Shown: one piece after another, positions 7,378 to 16,014 of the stretch
How positions within the stretch are numbered: the stretch's first letter is position 1
Layout: every line of letters begins with the position of its first letter
IMG/VR virus record: IMGVR_UViG_3300048924_000580
Location: 1 to 37,368 of that record
Origin: a virus
DNA: 37,368 nucleotides
Strand: one strand, 5' to 3'
Notes under the pieces: model-generated
What the model was told of the DNA's origin: nothing
What the model saw: only the letters and a program-made list of their open reading frames with translations
The model's database searches: none
Translations under genes and position numbers: made by a program

Positions 7378-7405
7378 AGTATACGCACTCAAACGGGTGC
7401 GTCAA
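7378..7405 (-). promoter_or_regulatory. Leftward early promoter
   Basis: On the - strand TTGACG (7405-7400), a 16-bp spacer and TATACT (7383-7378) form a near-consensus sigma70 promoter pointing to the gp16-like gene. Transcription would start about 7371, leaving a leader of roughly 38 nt. The whole spacer is covered by the inverted repeat at 7383-7402. Confidence 0.75.
7383..7402. promoter_or_regulatory. Probable repressor operator
   Basis: ACGCAC-N8-GTGCGT is a perfect 6-bp inverted repeat spanning the interval between the -35 and -10 boxes of the leftward promoter, in the gap between the two divergent regulators. A dimeric repressor bound here would block polymerase. Only one clear copy is seen. 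Confidence 0.7.
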
Positions 7406-7422
7406 CCGGATCATATGAAAAA

Positions 7423-7830
7423 ATGAGTATAGCTACGCGCCTGCGCAATGTTCTCGACGAGAAAGGACTCTCCATAAAGGAGGCCTCTAAGGTCGTTGGC
7501 ATCCCTTATAGGACGCTCCAAAACTACCTTTTGGACGAGCGCGAGCCCAATGCAAAGGCTATGACAGCGTTTCGCACTCATTTGGGTATAAGTCTTGATT
7601 GGCTGCTTACAGGGGAGGGGTCTATGTTCCCGGGGCAGGGTGGTGAGGTAGCTGGAGTTCAAACGACGAACATGCAGGAGGAGGCCATTCTTGAGCTGTT
7701 TCGTTCGCTTGGAGAGGCCGGAAAAAGAGAGATACAAAGCGCTGCTGAGGAAAAGAAACGTTTAATGGATGTCGAGCAGCGCCTCAAGGAGTTGACTGAA
7801 TCTCTTGCTGACACTAAACGGCCGGCATAG
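7423..7830 (+). CDS. CI-like phage repressor without peptidase domain
   Basis: The 135-residue product has an N-terminal helix-turn-helix (residues ~15-36, LSIKEASKVVGIPYRTLQNYL) followed by GISLDWLLTGEG, the signature of phage CI repressor N-domains. The C-terminal ~50 residues are charged and helical, probably a coiled coil. No S24/LexA-type Ser-Lys peptidase is present, so direct RecA-stimulated self-cleavage is not expected. ATG 7423 is the first in-frame start with the helix-turn-helix at normal distance; the ATG at 7415 meets a stop at once. It should bind the inverted repeat at 7383-7402. Confidence 0.85.
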   Translation: MSIATRLRNVLDEKGLSIKEASKVVGIPYRTLQNYLLDEREPNAKAMTAFRTHLGISLDWLLTGEGSMFPGQGGEVAGVQTTNMQEEAILELFRSLGEAGKREIQSAAEEKKRLMDVEQRLKELTESLADTKRPA

Positions 7831-7913
7831 TCTGCATCCATTAAGTTCGGATCAGTCAGAAGGGCAGCTCGGGGCACCAGTTGCAGCGGTCGGCGACAAA
7901 GCTAAGGACGGTT

Positions 7914-8372
7914 ATGAAAGTGGGTCTTTTTTTAAATGCGGGCGTCTGTCTGGCGGTGCTGACTTTGTCTGCATCTGCATCCGCGGCTACCTGTGACAGT
8001 ATCCTGGCGGCGCTCAAGCAAGAACGTCACCTGACCCAAGTTAGGCAAACCGAAGGCAATCGAACTACTGAATATCGGGACGGGCCGAACATTGCCCTGT
8101 CAGTTAGTTGTGGTGTCGGAAAACCTAACCTCGCGATCACTTGGGATGGTCCTGAACCTGATTCGCAATATTACGACCTGATCGGTCGGGCTGGCAGTCT
8201 GGTTTCCTCTCGTTCTGCCGCTGGTATCGTCAAAGCATCAAAGCAATGCCGTAGTAGGGCTCTCAAGGACGATGGGGAAATTGCAACGATCGAGGAAGAC
8301 GATCTCGCCCTTGAATGTCAGGCATTCGTCCGTGACGGTGGCAGCACGACCATTTCTGTGTTTGCCGAATAA
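7914..8372 (+). CDS. Secreted Cys-containing protein beside repressor, 152 aa
   Basis: Residues 1-24 form a clear signal peptide (MKVGLF..., a hydrophobic core, then ASASAA before TCDS). The mature ~128 residues contain several cysteines (TCDS, SCGV, QCRS, ECQA), suggesting disulphides in the periplasm. The ATG at 7914 has AAGGA just upstream; an earlier ATG would hide the signal peptide. It is co-oriented with the repressor, 83 bp downstream, and converges on gene D with a 9-bp gap, so it is probably expressed in the lysogen. No family is recognised; a lysogenic-conversion role is inference. Confidence 0.7.
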   Translation: MKVGLFLNAGVCLAVLTLSASASAATCDSILAALKQERHLTQVRQTEGNRTTEYRDGPNIALSVSCGVGKPNLAITWDGPEPDSQYYDLIGRAGSLVSSRSAAGIVKASKQCRSRALKDDGEIATIEEDDLALECQAFVRDGGSTTISVFAE

Positions 8373-8381
8373 CGCAGTTAT

Positions 8382-9686
8382 CTAAGATGCGGGCACGCCT
8401 TTTGCGGGTTTTTTTGATTCCTCTTTCGCCGCCTGCAGCCGCTTCCACTCCCGATCAACCGCACGTTTTGCGGTGTGCTTGTTGGCGTAAAGCCACAGCA
8501 GGCGCTTGGGTTTCGTCTGGTCACCGGCCGTCCTGGTCTTCTCTTTCCCGGTTTTCTCGTCGCGGTAGTAGGCAATGATGCCGGTGTAGTCCTGCTGGTT
8601 TTCTTCGGCCAAGCCTTCGACTGTGTCCTCTGGCAGCTTGCTTTCCAGGTCCAGGCTTACGGTGTAGCCATTGTCAGCGCTGAGGGTGTGCTGCACGTTG
8701 CCGCCGTACCAGATGATTTCGTCAATTTCGGCTTTCACGCCCTGGAGGGTGTAGGTGAGTTCGGGTATCAGATCTGGCCTGCCTCGGGCCAGGGTGTAGC
8801 TGAGTGTTGCGCTCCCACGTTGTAGTCGATTGAGCTCGGCTCGGGCAGCACGTAGCGCGGATTGCCTGTCGCTGTAGGTGTGACGGAGATCCTTGAGGTT
8901 TTCACCTCCGCCGGCAATGGCTTCCTGTTTTTTCGCGCTGTTCACGTCGTAGAAGTACGCCCGAACCCCGCCATAGCTGTCGCGTTCGGCTTGCAGATAG
9001 CGGTGTGAGTCTCCGTCGGAGCGAGTCAGCGTGATGTGTGGCAGATCCAGACCGCTGGCTGTCTTGCCTCCACCCGCTGGAATGCACAGCAAGCAGCCGG
9101 CCTTGACGCTGATCACCGCGTCAAAGTCTTCACCCAGGCGGCTGATCAAGTTGGCGTCCGACTCATTGGCTTGAGTCAGGTGAGGGATGGGGAGTCCATC
9201 GAGTGCGCCGGCGATAGTCGCTGTAAGGCCGTTGCCTACGGCGATATCGCCGAGGATATCCCCCAGGGTTTTGTTGCTCCAGCTGCGCTCGCGCTTGGTC
9301 TTCAGCCCTTTGCGCAGGTCTGCTGATCGAGCGCGGATGCTCAGCACATCGGGGGCGCCGCTGTGTTCGGTTTCGTCGACGGTGTAGGTTCCTTTGTCGA
9401 CCAGGCCTGTGTCGCTCCAGCCAAGCCAGAGGCGCACCACTGCGCCTTTTGGTGGGATCGCTAATAGCCCGTCGTGATCGCTGAGGGTGATGCTGAGTTG
9501 ATCGGCTTCGATTCCCCGGTTATCGGTCAGATCCAGGCTCAACAATCGGGGACTGATCAACTGAGCAATATCATTGCCGTTCACGGTCATGCGAAACGCA
9601 GGAACGGCATAGATCGCGTCGCGCTGATACTGCTCGGCAGTGTCCCGGAGATAAGCAGTCACACGGGAAATTGCGGCATCGATCAT
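8382..9686 (-). CDS. D: Late control / baseplate hub protein gpD
   Basis: A 434-residue member of the P2 gpD family (P2 ~387). The order of blocks is typical: RLLSLDLTDNRGIEADQLSITLSD near the N-terminus, then VRLWLGW, VDKGTYTVDETEHSG and NESDANLISRLGEDFDA. gpD is the hub that links spike V to the tail tube. The C-terminal ~70 residues are Lys/Arg-rich and extend beyond the core. It overlaps U by 4 bp and is the last gene of the FI-FII-E-T-U-D operon. Confidence 0.93.
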   Translation of the reverse strand: MIDAAISRVTAYLRDTAEQYQRDAIYAVPAFRMTVNGNDIAQLISPRLLSLDLTDNRGIEADQLSITLSDHDGLLAIPPKGAVVRLWLGWSDTGLVDKGTYTVDETEHSGAPDVLSIRARSADLRKGLKTKRERSWSNKTLGDILGDIAVGNGLTATIAGALDGLPIPHLTQANESDANLISRLGEDFDAVISVKAGCLLCIPAGGGKTASGLDLPHITLTRSDGDSHRYLQAERDSYGGVRAYFYDVNSAKKQEAIAGGGENLKDLRHTYSDRQSALRAARAELNRLQRGSATLSYTLARGRPDLIPELTYTLQGVKAEIDEIIWYGGNVQHTLSADNGYTVSLDLESKLPEDTVEGLAEENQQDYTGIIAYYRDEKTGKEKTRTAGDQTKPKRLLWLYANKHTAKRAVDREWKRLQAAKEESKKPAKGVPAS

Positions 9687-10123
9687 AGGAGTGCTCGGAG
9701 AATGTTGACGCCTGTGCTGGTAGCGGCGCCCAACAGGTCGATACGGTCATCGTCAATGCGCTTGAGCGTGAGGCTGAACTCAATTCGCCGCGGTGTACCG
9801 TCGTTGAAAAAAATGGTCTTGGTTTCACTCAGACTTTCGATGATCCAGAGGCCGTAGATTCGTCCGCTGCCCTCGATCACCGGCCATGCCTTGCCGGTGT
9901 TTGCCATATGCCGTAGGGCGTCGAGGCTGAGTACCGTGCCTGCCAGCTCAGGAAGCAGTATCCCCGGTAGAGTGATTGTGTCCTCTCCGCGCCCGAGGAA
10001 TTGCCGGGCGGGTGGTGCGCCTAAACGATTGTTGCTGGCGTGGCGCCAGTCGGTCTGGCGTTGCAGTTCCTGGTAGGCCAGCGTGTGCAGGCTGAAAACG
10101 AACATGCCAAGGGCGAGCATCAT
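9683..10123 (-). CDS. U: Tail protein gpU
   Basis: The 146-residue protein opens MMLALGMFVFSLHTLAYQELQ and contains FLGRGEDTITLPGILLPE, both typical of P2 gpU, the tail-terminator or completion component. GGAG lies 8 nt before the first ATG. It overlaps D by 4 bp and starts 5 nt after the T stop. Confidence 0.92.
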   Translation of the reverse strand: MMLALGMFVFSLHTLAYQELQRQTDWRHASNNRLGAPPARQFLGRGEDTITLPGILLPELAGTVLSLDALRHMANTGKAWPVIEGSGRIYGLWIIESLSETKTIFFNDGTPRRIEFSLTLKRIDDDRIDLLGAATSTGVNILRALL

Positions 10124-10128
10124 GACGG

Positions 10129-12867
10129 TTACTCCAGGTCTGACAGTTTGCTGCGTTGCCGAGCGCTCTTTTCACTCTGTATACGGGCCAGTTCAGCGCG
10201 TACCACTTTTGCAACTGCCTGTGCATCCATGCCGGGGCTGGTAGGAATGCTGATCATGTACTGGTCGTGGCTGTCATAGAGCACCGGTGCGCTGCCGCTG
10301 ATCGGGCTTCTGCTGTCGACGGTCAGTGCGGAGGTTGATGTTGAGCCCCGGGCCAGGTTCCCAGCAGCGGTGAGTTGCTTTGCCGTGCTGGTCATAGCGC
10401 TGATCGGGCCTTTTGCACCACCTTCCAGGCCCAGTGTCAGGCCGGCCATGGTGAAGCCCCCAAGTTCGGTAAAAACTCGCGAGGGACTATGGATGTCCAG
10501 CTTTTCTTTGAACCAGTTGATGGTGGAATCGCCGATCGAGGTGATGGCTGTTTTGATTTGTCCCATGCCGGCATAAAGCCCGTTCACCAGGCCGTTGATG
10601 ATCATGCTGCCGAATTCGGTAAATCGAGTGGGCAAGTCGAGCCCCAGGTAGTTCAACACCTCGGCGAAGGCTCGATAGAGGATGCCGATAGGGGTGAAAT
10701 TGGTCAGTACAGTAACGATGCCGCCGATCCCGCCTGAAAACCCCGCTTTGATCTCGTTCCACAGGCCAATGACATACAGCTTTACTGCATCCCAATTTTT
10801 GTAGATCAGGTACGCGGCTCCAGCCAGAGCAACCACTACAGCAGCAATGGCCAGTGCTACTGGGTTGGCGGCGAGCCCCCACAGCGCGATGCCGACAGTG
10901 CGTATTGCTGTCATCAGCACGCCGCCCATCAGGCTGGCGAGCACTCTTATACCTTGGCCCAGCATCGGTAGTGCGTTGCGAGCGAGCCCGGCTAGAGTTG
11001 GAAAAAGTCGTTGAATGACGCCACCGGCACCAGCAGCCTTGAGCCCGAACAAGCCCATGCCGTAATTGATGACGGCAAAGGGTCCGATCAAGCTAGCCAA
11101 GGTCAGAGCCAGCGCCCCGAAGGTTGCCGCCAGCACTCCGACCACCATCAGGGTTTTCATCATGGCGGACGCGGCAGCCGGATTCTCCTTCATCCAGGCA
11201 GTGATTTCCTTGATCGCCTCGGTGATGGTTTTCAGTGCCGCGACATAGGTTGGCAGAATCGCAGCGCTCATCTCTCTGTAGGCGTTTGCCCGCTGTGCCA
11301 GCAGCTCTAGTTCCTGGCCTTGAGTGCTGTCTAGGCCTTTCGCATATAGCTGATCAATGCCGTCGGCGCCGGCGTTAAGTTTGGCGTTTTTATGGATCTG
11401 CTCACGCTGCAGGTACATCTGGGCGAACAGGTTCGAGGCTGTGCGGTTGGAGAAGATGCTTCCGATCGTGTCTAGCACTTGGCTCTTTTCGGTGATGCCT
11501 TTGGCTTTCAGCTGTGGCAGCAGCACTTTTTCCAGCCACTCGAACTGGTTCTCCCGGAAAATCTTGCTGCCCTTGATCGCACCGACATCGAGAAAGGCAA
11601 TCTGACCGGCCTTGTCGTGTTTGACCTTCGTCGGATCTACCAGCCCCAGTTTCTCCAGGTTGTTGGCCGCGCGCTTGGTGGTGCGTCCTTGGTAGATGTT
11701 GGAGTAGGCGCTCATCATCGCCGTACCGACACGGTGCCCACCCATCTCCTGTACGAGCGGTTCCAGTTGGTAATAAAACGCATCGTCTTTGATGCCTTTA
11801 GCCGCTACACCACCGGTCTTGATCACGTTCAGCCATTCGTTCGGGCCAACGCGGCCACCGGTGGCCGTGAGCACCCGTTGCACGATATCGGCCTGATTGA
11901 TAAAGGCTTCCTTGCTGGCGAGTCCACCGCGCAGCTCAATCACCTTGAGCATGTCCATGAACTTGCGTTCGTTGTCTGCTCCTTGTTCCTCGCCGTACAT
12001 GGCGTGGTTGGCGAACTTCATTTTCGCCAGGGTCGGGGCGACCATCTCGGCTTCGTGTTCATCGGCGAACACGGTCATGGCATCACGGACCAGGGTCAGG
12101 TTCTCGGTCACGCTGGTGCCGTATGTTTTCATCTCCTTGGCAAACTGGATTGCCTTGCTGGTGTCTTCTTTGCCGAGTCCCAAAGCCGCTACGCGCTGTT
12201 CCTCCAGCGCGAAGTGTTTGCCCTCTTGCAATGGGGCATACAGACCACGACCTATCCCATAGCCGACACCCATGCCTGTTGCGCCGCTCATTGCTGCGTC
12301 GCCGGCAAATTGTTTACGGCGGTCATAGGCCTGTTTGATTGCGGCCCGAGATTTGGCCGTGTGTGCTTGCTGTGCGCTGAGAAGTCGAAGACGCCGAGTC
12401 TGGTCGTTGATTGTGGTGTTGGTGGCGCCGATTTGCTCGCGCAATTGGCGCTCGTGACTACTGAGATTATTGGTGCTGATCCCGGCACTGTAGAGCTTCG
12501 ATCGCAGCCCCTGCAGTTGCACTCCTTGTTGCTGATGCTCTTGCTTCAGCCGCTGGGCTTCGCGCACGGCTGCACGAAAGTCCCGGGTCATAGCTTTGGT
12601 CGGAACGCCGGTGGACGCAAACTGTTGGCTCAGGGCCTTGACCCGTTCCCGGGCGGCATCTAGAGACTGCTTGGTCTGATCGGCGGCGGTGCGTTGTGCG
12701 CGCCAGGCGCTGACGTCTTTCTGTTGGGCGTTGAGCTCCTTCAGGCGATCGCGTGCGGTCTTGAGCGCGCGTGCGCTCTCCAAGCCGCCCGCGCTGATCT
12801 TCTTCAGAGGACCGCTGGCCTTGTCGATGGCGTTGAGCAGAACCCGCAGTTTCAAATCATTCCCCAT
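10129..12867 (-). CDS. T: Tail tape-measure protein gpT
   Basis: At 912 residues (P2 ~815) this is the length-determining tape measure inside the tail tube. The first ~200 residues are a long coiled coil rich in Arg, Gln and Ala. Hydrophobic segments lie at ~570-605 and ~672-695, and the C-terminal region contains DKW-type polar repeats ending in a Lys/Arg-rich tail. An AGGAG RBS lies 8 nt before the ATG. The start overlaps the end of the E' frame by 11 bp, as in P2. Confidence 0.95.
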   Translation of the reverse strand: MGNDLKLRVLLNAIDKASGPLKKISAGGLESARALKTARDRLKELNAQQKDVSAWRAQRTAADQTKQSLDAARERVKALSQQFASTGVPTKAMTRDFRAAVREAQRLKQEHQQQGVQLQGLRSKLYSAGISTNNLSSHERQLREQIGATNTTINDQTRRLRLLSAQQAHTAKSRAAIKQAYDRRKQFAGDAAMSGATGMGVGYGIGRGLYAPLQEGKHFALEEQRVAALGLGKEDTSKAIQFAKEMKTYGTSVTENLTLVRDAMTVFADEHEAEMVAPTLAKMKFANHAMYGEEQGADNERKFMDMLKVIELRGGLASKEAFINQADIVQRVLTATGGRVGPNEWLNVIKTGGVAAKGIKDDAFYYQLEPLVQEMGGHRVGTAMMSAYSNIYQGRTTKRAANNLEKLGLVDPTKVKHDKAGQIAFLDVGAIKGSKIFRENQFEWLEKVLLPQLKAKGITEKSQVLDTIGSIFSNRTASNLFAQMYLQREQIHKNAKLNAGADGIDQLYAKGLDSTQGQELELLAQRANAYREMSAAILPTYVAALKTITEAIKEITAWMKENPAAASAMMKTLMVVGVLAATFGALALTLASLIGPFAVINYGMGLFGLKAAGAGGVIQRLFPTLAGLARNALPMLGQGIRVLASLMGGVLMTAIRTVGIALWGLAANPVALAIAAVVVALAGAAYLIYKNWDAVKLYVIGLWNEIKAGFSGGIGGIVTVLTNFTPIGILYRAFAEVLNYLGLDLPTRFTEFGSMIINGLVNGLYAGMGQIKTAITSIGDSTINWFKEKLDIHSPSRVFTELGGFTMAGLTLGLEGGAKGPISAMTSTAKQLTAAGNLARGSTSTSALTVDSRSPISGSAPVLYDSHDQYMISIPTSPGMDAQAVAKVVRAELARIQSEKSARQRSKLSDLE

Positions 12868-13314
12868 CGGCGGAGCTCCTTACCCTGGCGCGCTCGCGCC
12901 AGTCCATCAGTTCTTGCAGGCCCAACTGGTCCATGTCAGCCGGCGCCCAGTGAAAAACCACAGCCAGGTCGGCCATGGCGTCCTCTACGCAATGAGGGAT
13001 GCTTCCTTCTTCACCGACTTCTGTAACAAAAAATCGGTGATCTTGCTGCCGCACGCCAACAGGTCGGCCGGGTCCATCGCTGCGGCTTCGGGGGTGGTGA
13101 TACTGGGGGTGCTGATGCGCGGAATAACCTTGATCAGGCTGGCGACATCCATGTTCAGCAGTTCGATCAACTGCACACCGCGAAGCTCGCCGGACTGAGG
13201 TTTGCGCAGGCTGATCTGGGTAATCTCGGTTTTACCGCGTTTGATCGGGCTGTCGAGGGTGACGCTGTTGTCGTCAGCGACGATTGGGGTTTCGAGGGTT
13301 TCTTCGGTATTCAT
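12857..13314 (-). CDS. E': Frameshifted tail chaperone E+E'
   Basis: A -1 slip at T TTT TTG (13033-13027) joins the first 96 residues of E to a 56-residue tail, giving about 152 residues. The -1 tail contains DAMADLAVVFHWAPADMDQL and LQELMDWRERA, which match the GpE' family, so the overlapping frame is real. The location between E and T, and the same slippery heptamer, are as known for P2 and its relatives. Confidence 0.88.
12985..13314 (-). CDS. E: Tail assembly chaperone gpE (zero-frame product)
   Basis: The 109-residue zero-frame product contains the gpE core (DSPIKRGKTEITQISLRKPQSGELRGVQLIELLNMD, part shown only by its key words KRG, LRKP, ELRG). The ATG at 13314 has GGAG 8 nt upstream; an in-frame TTG four codons earlier is less likely. 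E works as a chaperone on the tape measure and is made together with a -1 frameshifted E+E' form. Confidence 0.88.
   Translation of the reverse strand: MNTEETLETPIVADDNSVTLDSPIKRGKTEITQISLRKPQSGELRGVQLIELLNMDVASLIKVIPRISTPSITTPEAAAMDPADLLACGSKITDFLLQKSVKKEASLIA
13027..13033 (-). promoter_or_regulatory. Programmed -1 frameshift site (T TTT TTG)
   Basis: On the - strand the heptamer TTTTTTG lies with zero-frame codons GAT-TTT-TTG; a -1 slip re-pairs as TTT-TTT and continues with GTT. The X XXY YYZ pattern and the conserved protein in the -1 frame support programmed shifting. Confidence 0.85.
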
Positions 13315-13367
13315 GGTGTGCTCCAAGTGAGGACATTAATTTGCTCGGTGATCAAGCCTTGCCCAGG

Positions 13368-13883
13368 TCAGATGCCTAGGGCTTGGCGCTGTTTTTCCAG
13401 CATGTCGACGCCGTTGACCTTCTCGATGAAGTTCAGCAGATCGATTTCGACGATCTCTTCGTTATCCACGGTGAGCTTGTAGTAGCTGCAGGTGGTTTTG
13501 ATGCTGTGCTCGGTATCTTCACCGGGCTTGGCGTCGCCCATTTCGATGGACTCGTGCCGGCCACGCACCACCACCTCGACGGTGCTGACGTCGCCGGTGT
13601 CGTCCTGCTGAAAGGCACCGGAGAAGCGCAGCATGATTCCGGAGGCATTCACCGAGCCGAACTGGCGTAGGGCGATCAGGTCCAGGCCGCCGGTTTTCCA
13701 TTCGAACTGGATGCCGTCATCGGAGAAGCCCAGGTCTGCCTTGACCGAGCCGTTCATGCCGCCGCCCCGGTAGGCTTCCATCTTGCGGCCGAGGGGCGGC
13801 AGGGTGACTGAATTGACCACGCCCAGGTAGCTGTTGCCGTCGTTGAACAGGTTGAGGTTTTTTAGTTTGCGAGGCATGGCCAT
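13368..13883 (-). CDS. FII: Major tail tube protein gpFII
   Basis: The 171-residue product matches P2 FII (172) in length and in its N-terminal block PRKLKNLNLFNDGNSYLG followed by VTLPPLGRKMEAYRGGGM. It polymerises as the inner tail tube. It sits between FI and E in the expected order, with GGAG ~8-9 nt before ATG 13883. Confidence 0.95.
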   Translation of the reverse strand: MAMPRKLKNLNLFNDGNSYLGVVNSVTLPPLGRKMEAYRGGGMNGSVKADLGFSDDGIQFEWKTGGLDLIALRQFGSVNASGIMLRFSGAFQQDDTGDVSTVEVVVRGRHESIEMGDAKPGEDTEHSIKTTCSYYKLTVDNEEIVEIDLLNFIEKVNGVDMLEKQRQALGI

Positions 13884-13940
13884 GGTGGTGTTCTCCGGTG
13901 TCCTGGCACGGGGTGACTCCCTTCGCGGGGGAGCCCCTGG

Positions 13941-15110
13941 TTAGCTGTTGATCTTGCTGGCGAAGTCCATCAGGTAGCGGTCGGTGATCCGCTGCCGCAG
14001 GGTGAGGTCTTCCAGCGGTGGAACCGGCGTGTAGTCGTAGTCGATGAACAACTTGCCGGCCTTGAGGGTGTCCTTGTCGTTGGCGTCTCCCCCGTACCAG
14101 CAACCGCCGCCGATCAGGTACCCGGCAGAAATCAGCTCGCGGAACTTGGCGTTGATGCCGTTGATGATGTCTTTCACCAGGGACGGGGTCATGGGCTTGT
14201 CCACGGCCCACATGTGCGCCTCGGCCATGGTGTCGGCGAGGATCTGTGCGGTGCGGGTGTAGTTCTCGAAGGCGAATAGCGGATCATCGCTGCAAGTCCG
14301 GCTGCCCCAGAAGCGGAAGCCGCCCTCGTTGATCAGGGTGGTTACCTCGTTGGAGTTGAGGTAGTTGGCATCAGTGGCCGGGTTCTGAAGGTCCCAGAAC
14401 ACATCAGCGCTGATACCGGTGACACCGTTGACCGCGACGTTGGACAGGGTCTTGTGCCAGCCGGTTTCCTGGTCGATCTTGGCCCGCAGGCCCAGGGCGC
14501 GAGCGACGGCGGATGCTTTCGCAGTTGCGTTGTTGGTTGTGTCCCAGTTTTGAAAGTCTGGCCAGATCACCATTGCCTCCCGAGCGCCGAAGTTTTCACG
14601 GTAGGCGACGGCTTCCTCTTTGGTCTTGCTGTCCCAGGCGCTGACATAGCAGAAGGCCCGCAACTGCTGGCCGATCGAGACCAGGGCGGTGGCAACGGGC
14701 AGGCTGTCGAGGTCTGGCACGCCAAGAATGCGCGGCACCATGCCAACCCGAGCCTTGGCGGCGAGCAGGGCTTTCATGCCGGTGTATTTGCCGTCGGCGG
14801 TGGTGGTACCGATCAGGGCGCTGGTGGTCGCGGCTTCGGTTTCGCCTTCCTTGACCCGTACCACGATGACGTAAGGCTTGGTCTGGTCGGCAATGGCTTG
14901 CAGGCTGGCGCCCAGGGTGCCCTTGGTGCCGGCTTTGCCGACCGCGGTCTGAACGTTGGTTAGCAGGATCGGGGTATCGAGCGGGAATGCCAGTGGATCA
15001 GCGTCGTCGGCAGTGCAGACCAGGCCGATAACAGCGGTGGGGATGGTGCGAATGGGGCGGGTGCCGTCGTTGAGTTCGAGGACCCGCACGCCGTGAAGAT
15101 AATCGGCCAT
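13941..15110 (-). CDS. FI: Tail sheath protein gpFI
   Basis: The 389-residue product (P2 ~396) starts MADYLHGVRVLELNDGTRPIRT, the typical FI N-terminus; the frame is open for another 36 codons but those are not conserved-looking. It has the sheath patterns GVPDLDS, SAWDSKTKEEAVAYRENFG and FRFWGSRTCSDDPLFAFENY. It forms the contractile sheath. A likely Ogr-dependent promoter lies ~87 bp upstream. Confidence 0.95.
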   Translation of the reverse strand: MADYLHGVRVLELNDGTRPIRTIPTAVIGLVCTADDADPLAFPLDTPILLTNVQTAVGKAGTKGTLGASLQAIADQTKPYVIVVRVKEGETEAATTSALIGTTTADGKYTGMKALLAAKARVGMVPRILGVPDLDSLPVATALVSIGQQLRAFCYVSAWDSKTKEEAVAYRENFGAREAMVIWPDFQNWDTTNNATAKASAVARALGLRAKIDQETGWHKTLSNVAVNGVTGISADVFWDLQNPATDANYLNSNEVTTLINEGGFRFWGSRTCSDDPLFAFENYTRTAQILADTMAEAHMWAVDKPMTPSLVKDIINGINAKFRELISAGYLIGGGCWYGGDANDKDTLKAGKLFIDYDYTPVPPLEDLTLRQRITDRYLMDFASKINS

Positions 15111-15186
15111 GGGTTTTGCCTGCGCAGTGAATGGGGTGACAGTGCACAGGCTGCCGCGCGCGCGCCGGATCGGCGAGCGCGCAGGC

Positions 15187-15207
15187 TTGTAGGGGGAAGG
15201 GTTACAG
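15187..15207. promoter_or_regulatory. Putative Ogr-binding dyad upstream of FI
   Basis: TTGTA-N11-TACAG (TTGTA at 15187-15191, TACA at 15203-15206) has the same spacing as the dyads at O/P and V. Its centre is 87 bp before the FI start. P2 has its F-operon late promoter in this interval. Confidence 0.6.
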
Positions 15208-15231
15208 GTGCCCAACAAGGGTTCGCTACCC

Positions 15232-16014
15232 CTAAGTAATCGGACCTTTTACTCGTGTTGAATCGTTGCCTGCAGTGAACACCAGGGTGAAACCATTTGT
15301 AGCCACCGCGCTACCAGCCGCGCCCGCCGGAGCGGTCCCGGCTGTACCGGCCATACCCGGGGCACCACCGGCACTGCCGATGGGGCCGTAGCCGGGGAAA
15401 CCTCCACCGGCACCACCAGCGTCATCTGTGCCGCTTTGCGCAAAAGCAACCGGCAGGGTGGTCGTTTGAAAGCTGGTGCCTCCGCCCCCTCCCGGCCGGC
15501 CAGCCCCACCACCGGCACCAGCGTTTCGCGATGCCGCGTAAGAACCACCGCCACCGCCGCCGCCGCCGAAAATGAAGCCCTTGGAGTTGTCCACCGATAC
15601 TGGGAAATCAAGTAGCAGCGCCGCACCACCAGGTTTGCCATCAAGCCCTGTAGTGTGCCCACCACCAGCTCCACCGGCCCCCCTTATGTAGGACTCATTG
15701 ATGATTGTGAGCCGTGACCCAGCTGGAAAAGCACCAGTTCGTAAAGCGAAGTTTCCTGCCCCGCCGTAGAGCAATGCACGATTAATAAAGACGTAGTGAC
15801 TGCGTTTTGTCGGTCGCCCCATCAGATCGAAAATCGAAGCCCCTGCGCGGCTTTCAGTGTTCACATACATCACTTGCCGGCGCCAGACCGTTCTCCAGCC
15901 GGTCGGAGTTTTGATGAACAACTCGTCCCCTTGACGCCAACCGCTCTGCAACTTGACCTGAGGTAGAACGCCAATACCCCATCGGCCGTTGGACAGCTTC
16001 ACATGAAAGTTCAT
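15232..16014 (-). CDS. Glycine-rich tail adhesin (gp38-like)
   Basis: A 260-residue product with a compact N-terminal domain (residues 1-~110, including WGIGVLPQVKLQSGWRQGDELF and GWRTVWRRQVMYV). A glycine-rich region follows at ~111-235 with at least five Gly blocks (for example RGAGGAGGG and an eight-Gly run at ~150-157). The C-terminus reads NGFTLVFTAGN. This layout resembles T-even/S16 gp38 adhesins, which cap the fibre tip and bind the receptor through loops between polyglycine helices. It replaces the usual chaperone gpG after H. ATG 16014 overlaps the H stop as TGATG; GTG 16017 is the alternative. Confidence 0.75.
   Translation of the reverse strand: MNFHVKLSNGRWGIGVLPQVKLQSGWRQGDELFIKTPTGWRTVWRRQVMYVNTESRAGASIFDLMGRPTKRSHYVFINRALLYGGAGNFALRTGAFPAGSRLTIINESYIRGAGGAGGGHTTGLDGKPGGAALLLDFPVSVDNSKGFIFGGGGGGGGSYAASRNAGAGGGAGRPGGGGGTSFQTTTLPVAFAQSGTDDAGGAGGGFPGYGPIGSAGGAPGMAGTAGTAPAGAAGSAVATNGFTLVFTAGNDSTRVKGPIT

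Noticed and set aside
11479-12663. 394-codon + strand frame inside T
   Set aside because: Antisense shadow of the GC-rich tape-measure coding sequence.
15111-15231. Possible fun(Z)-like cargo gene between FI and the adhesin
   Set aside because: The gap is only ~120 bp and has only the dyad and weak repeats.
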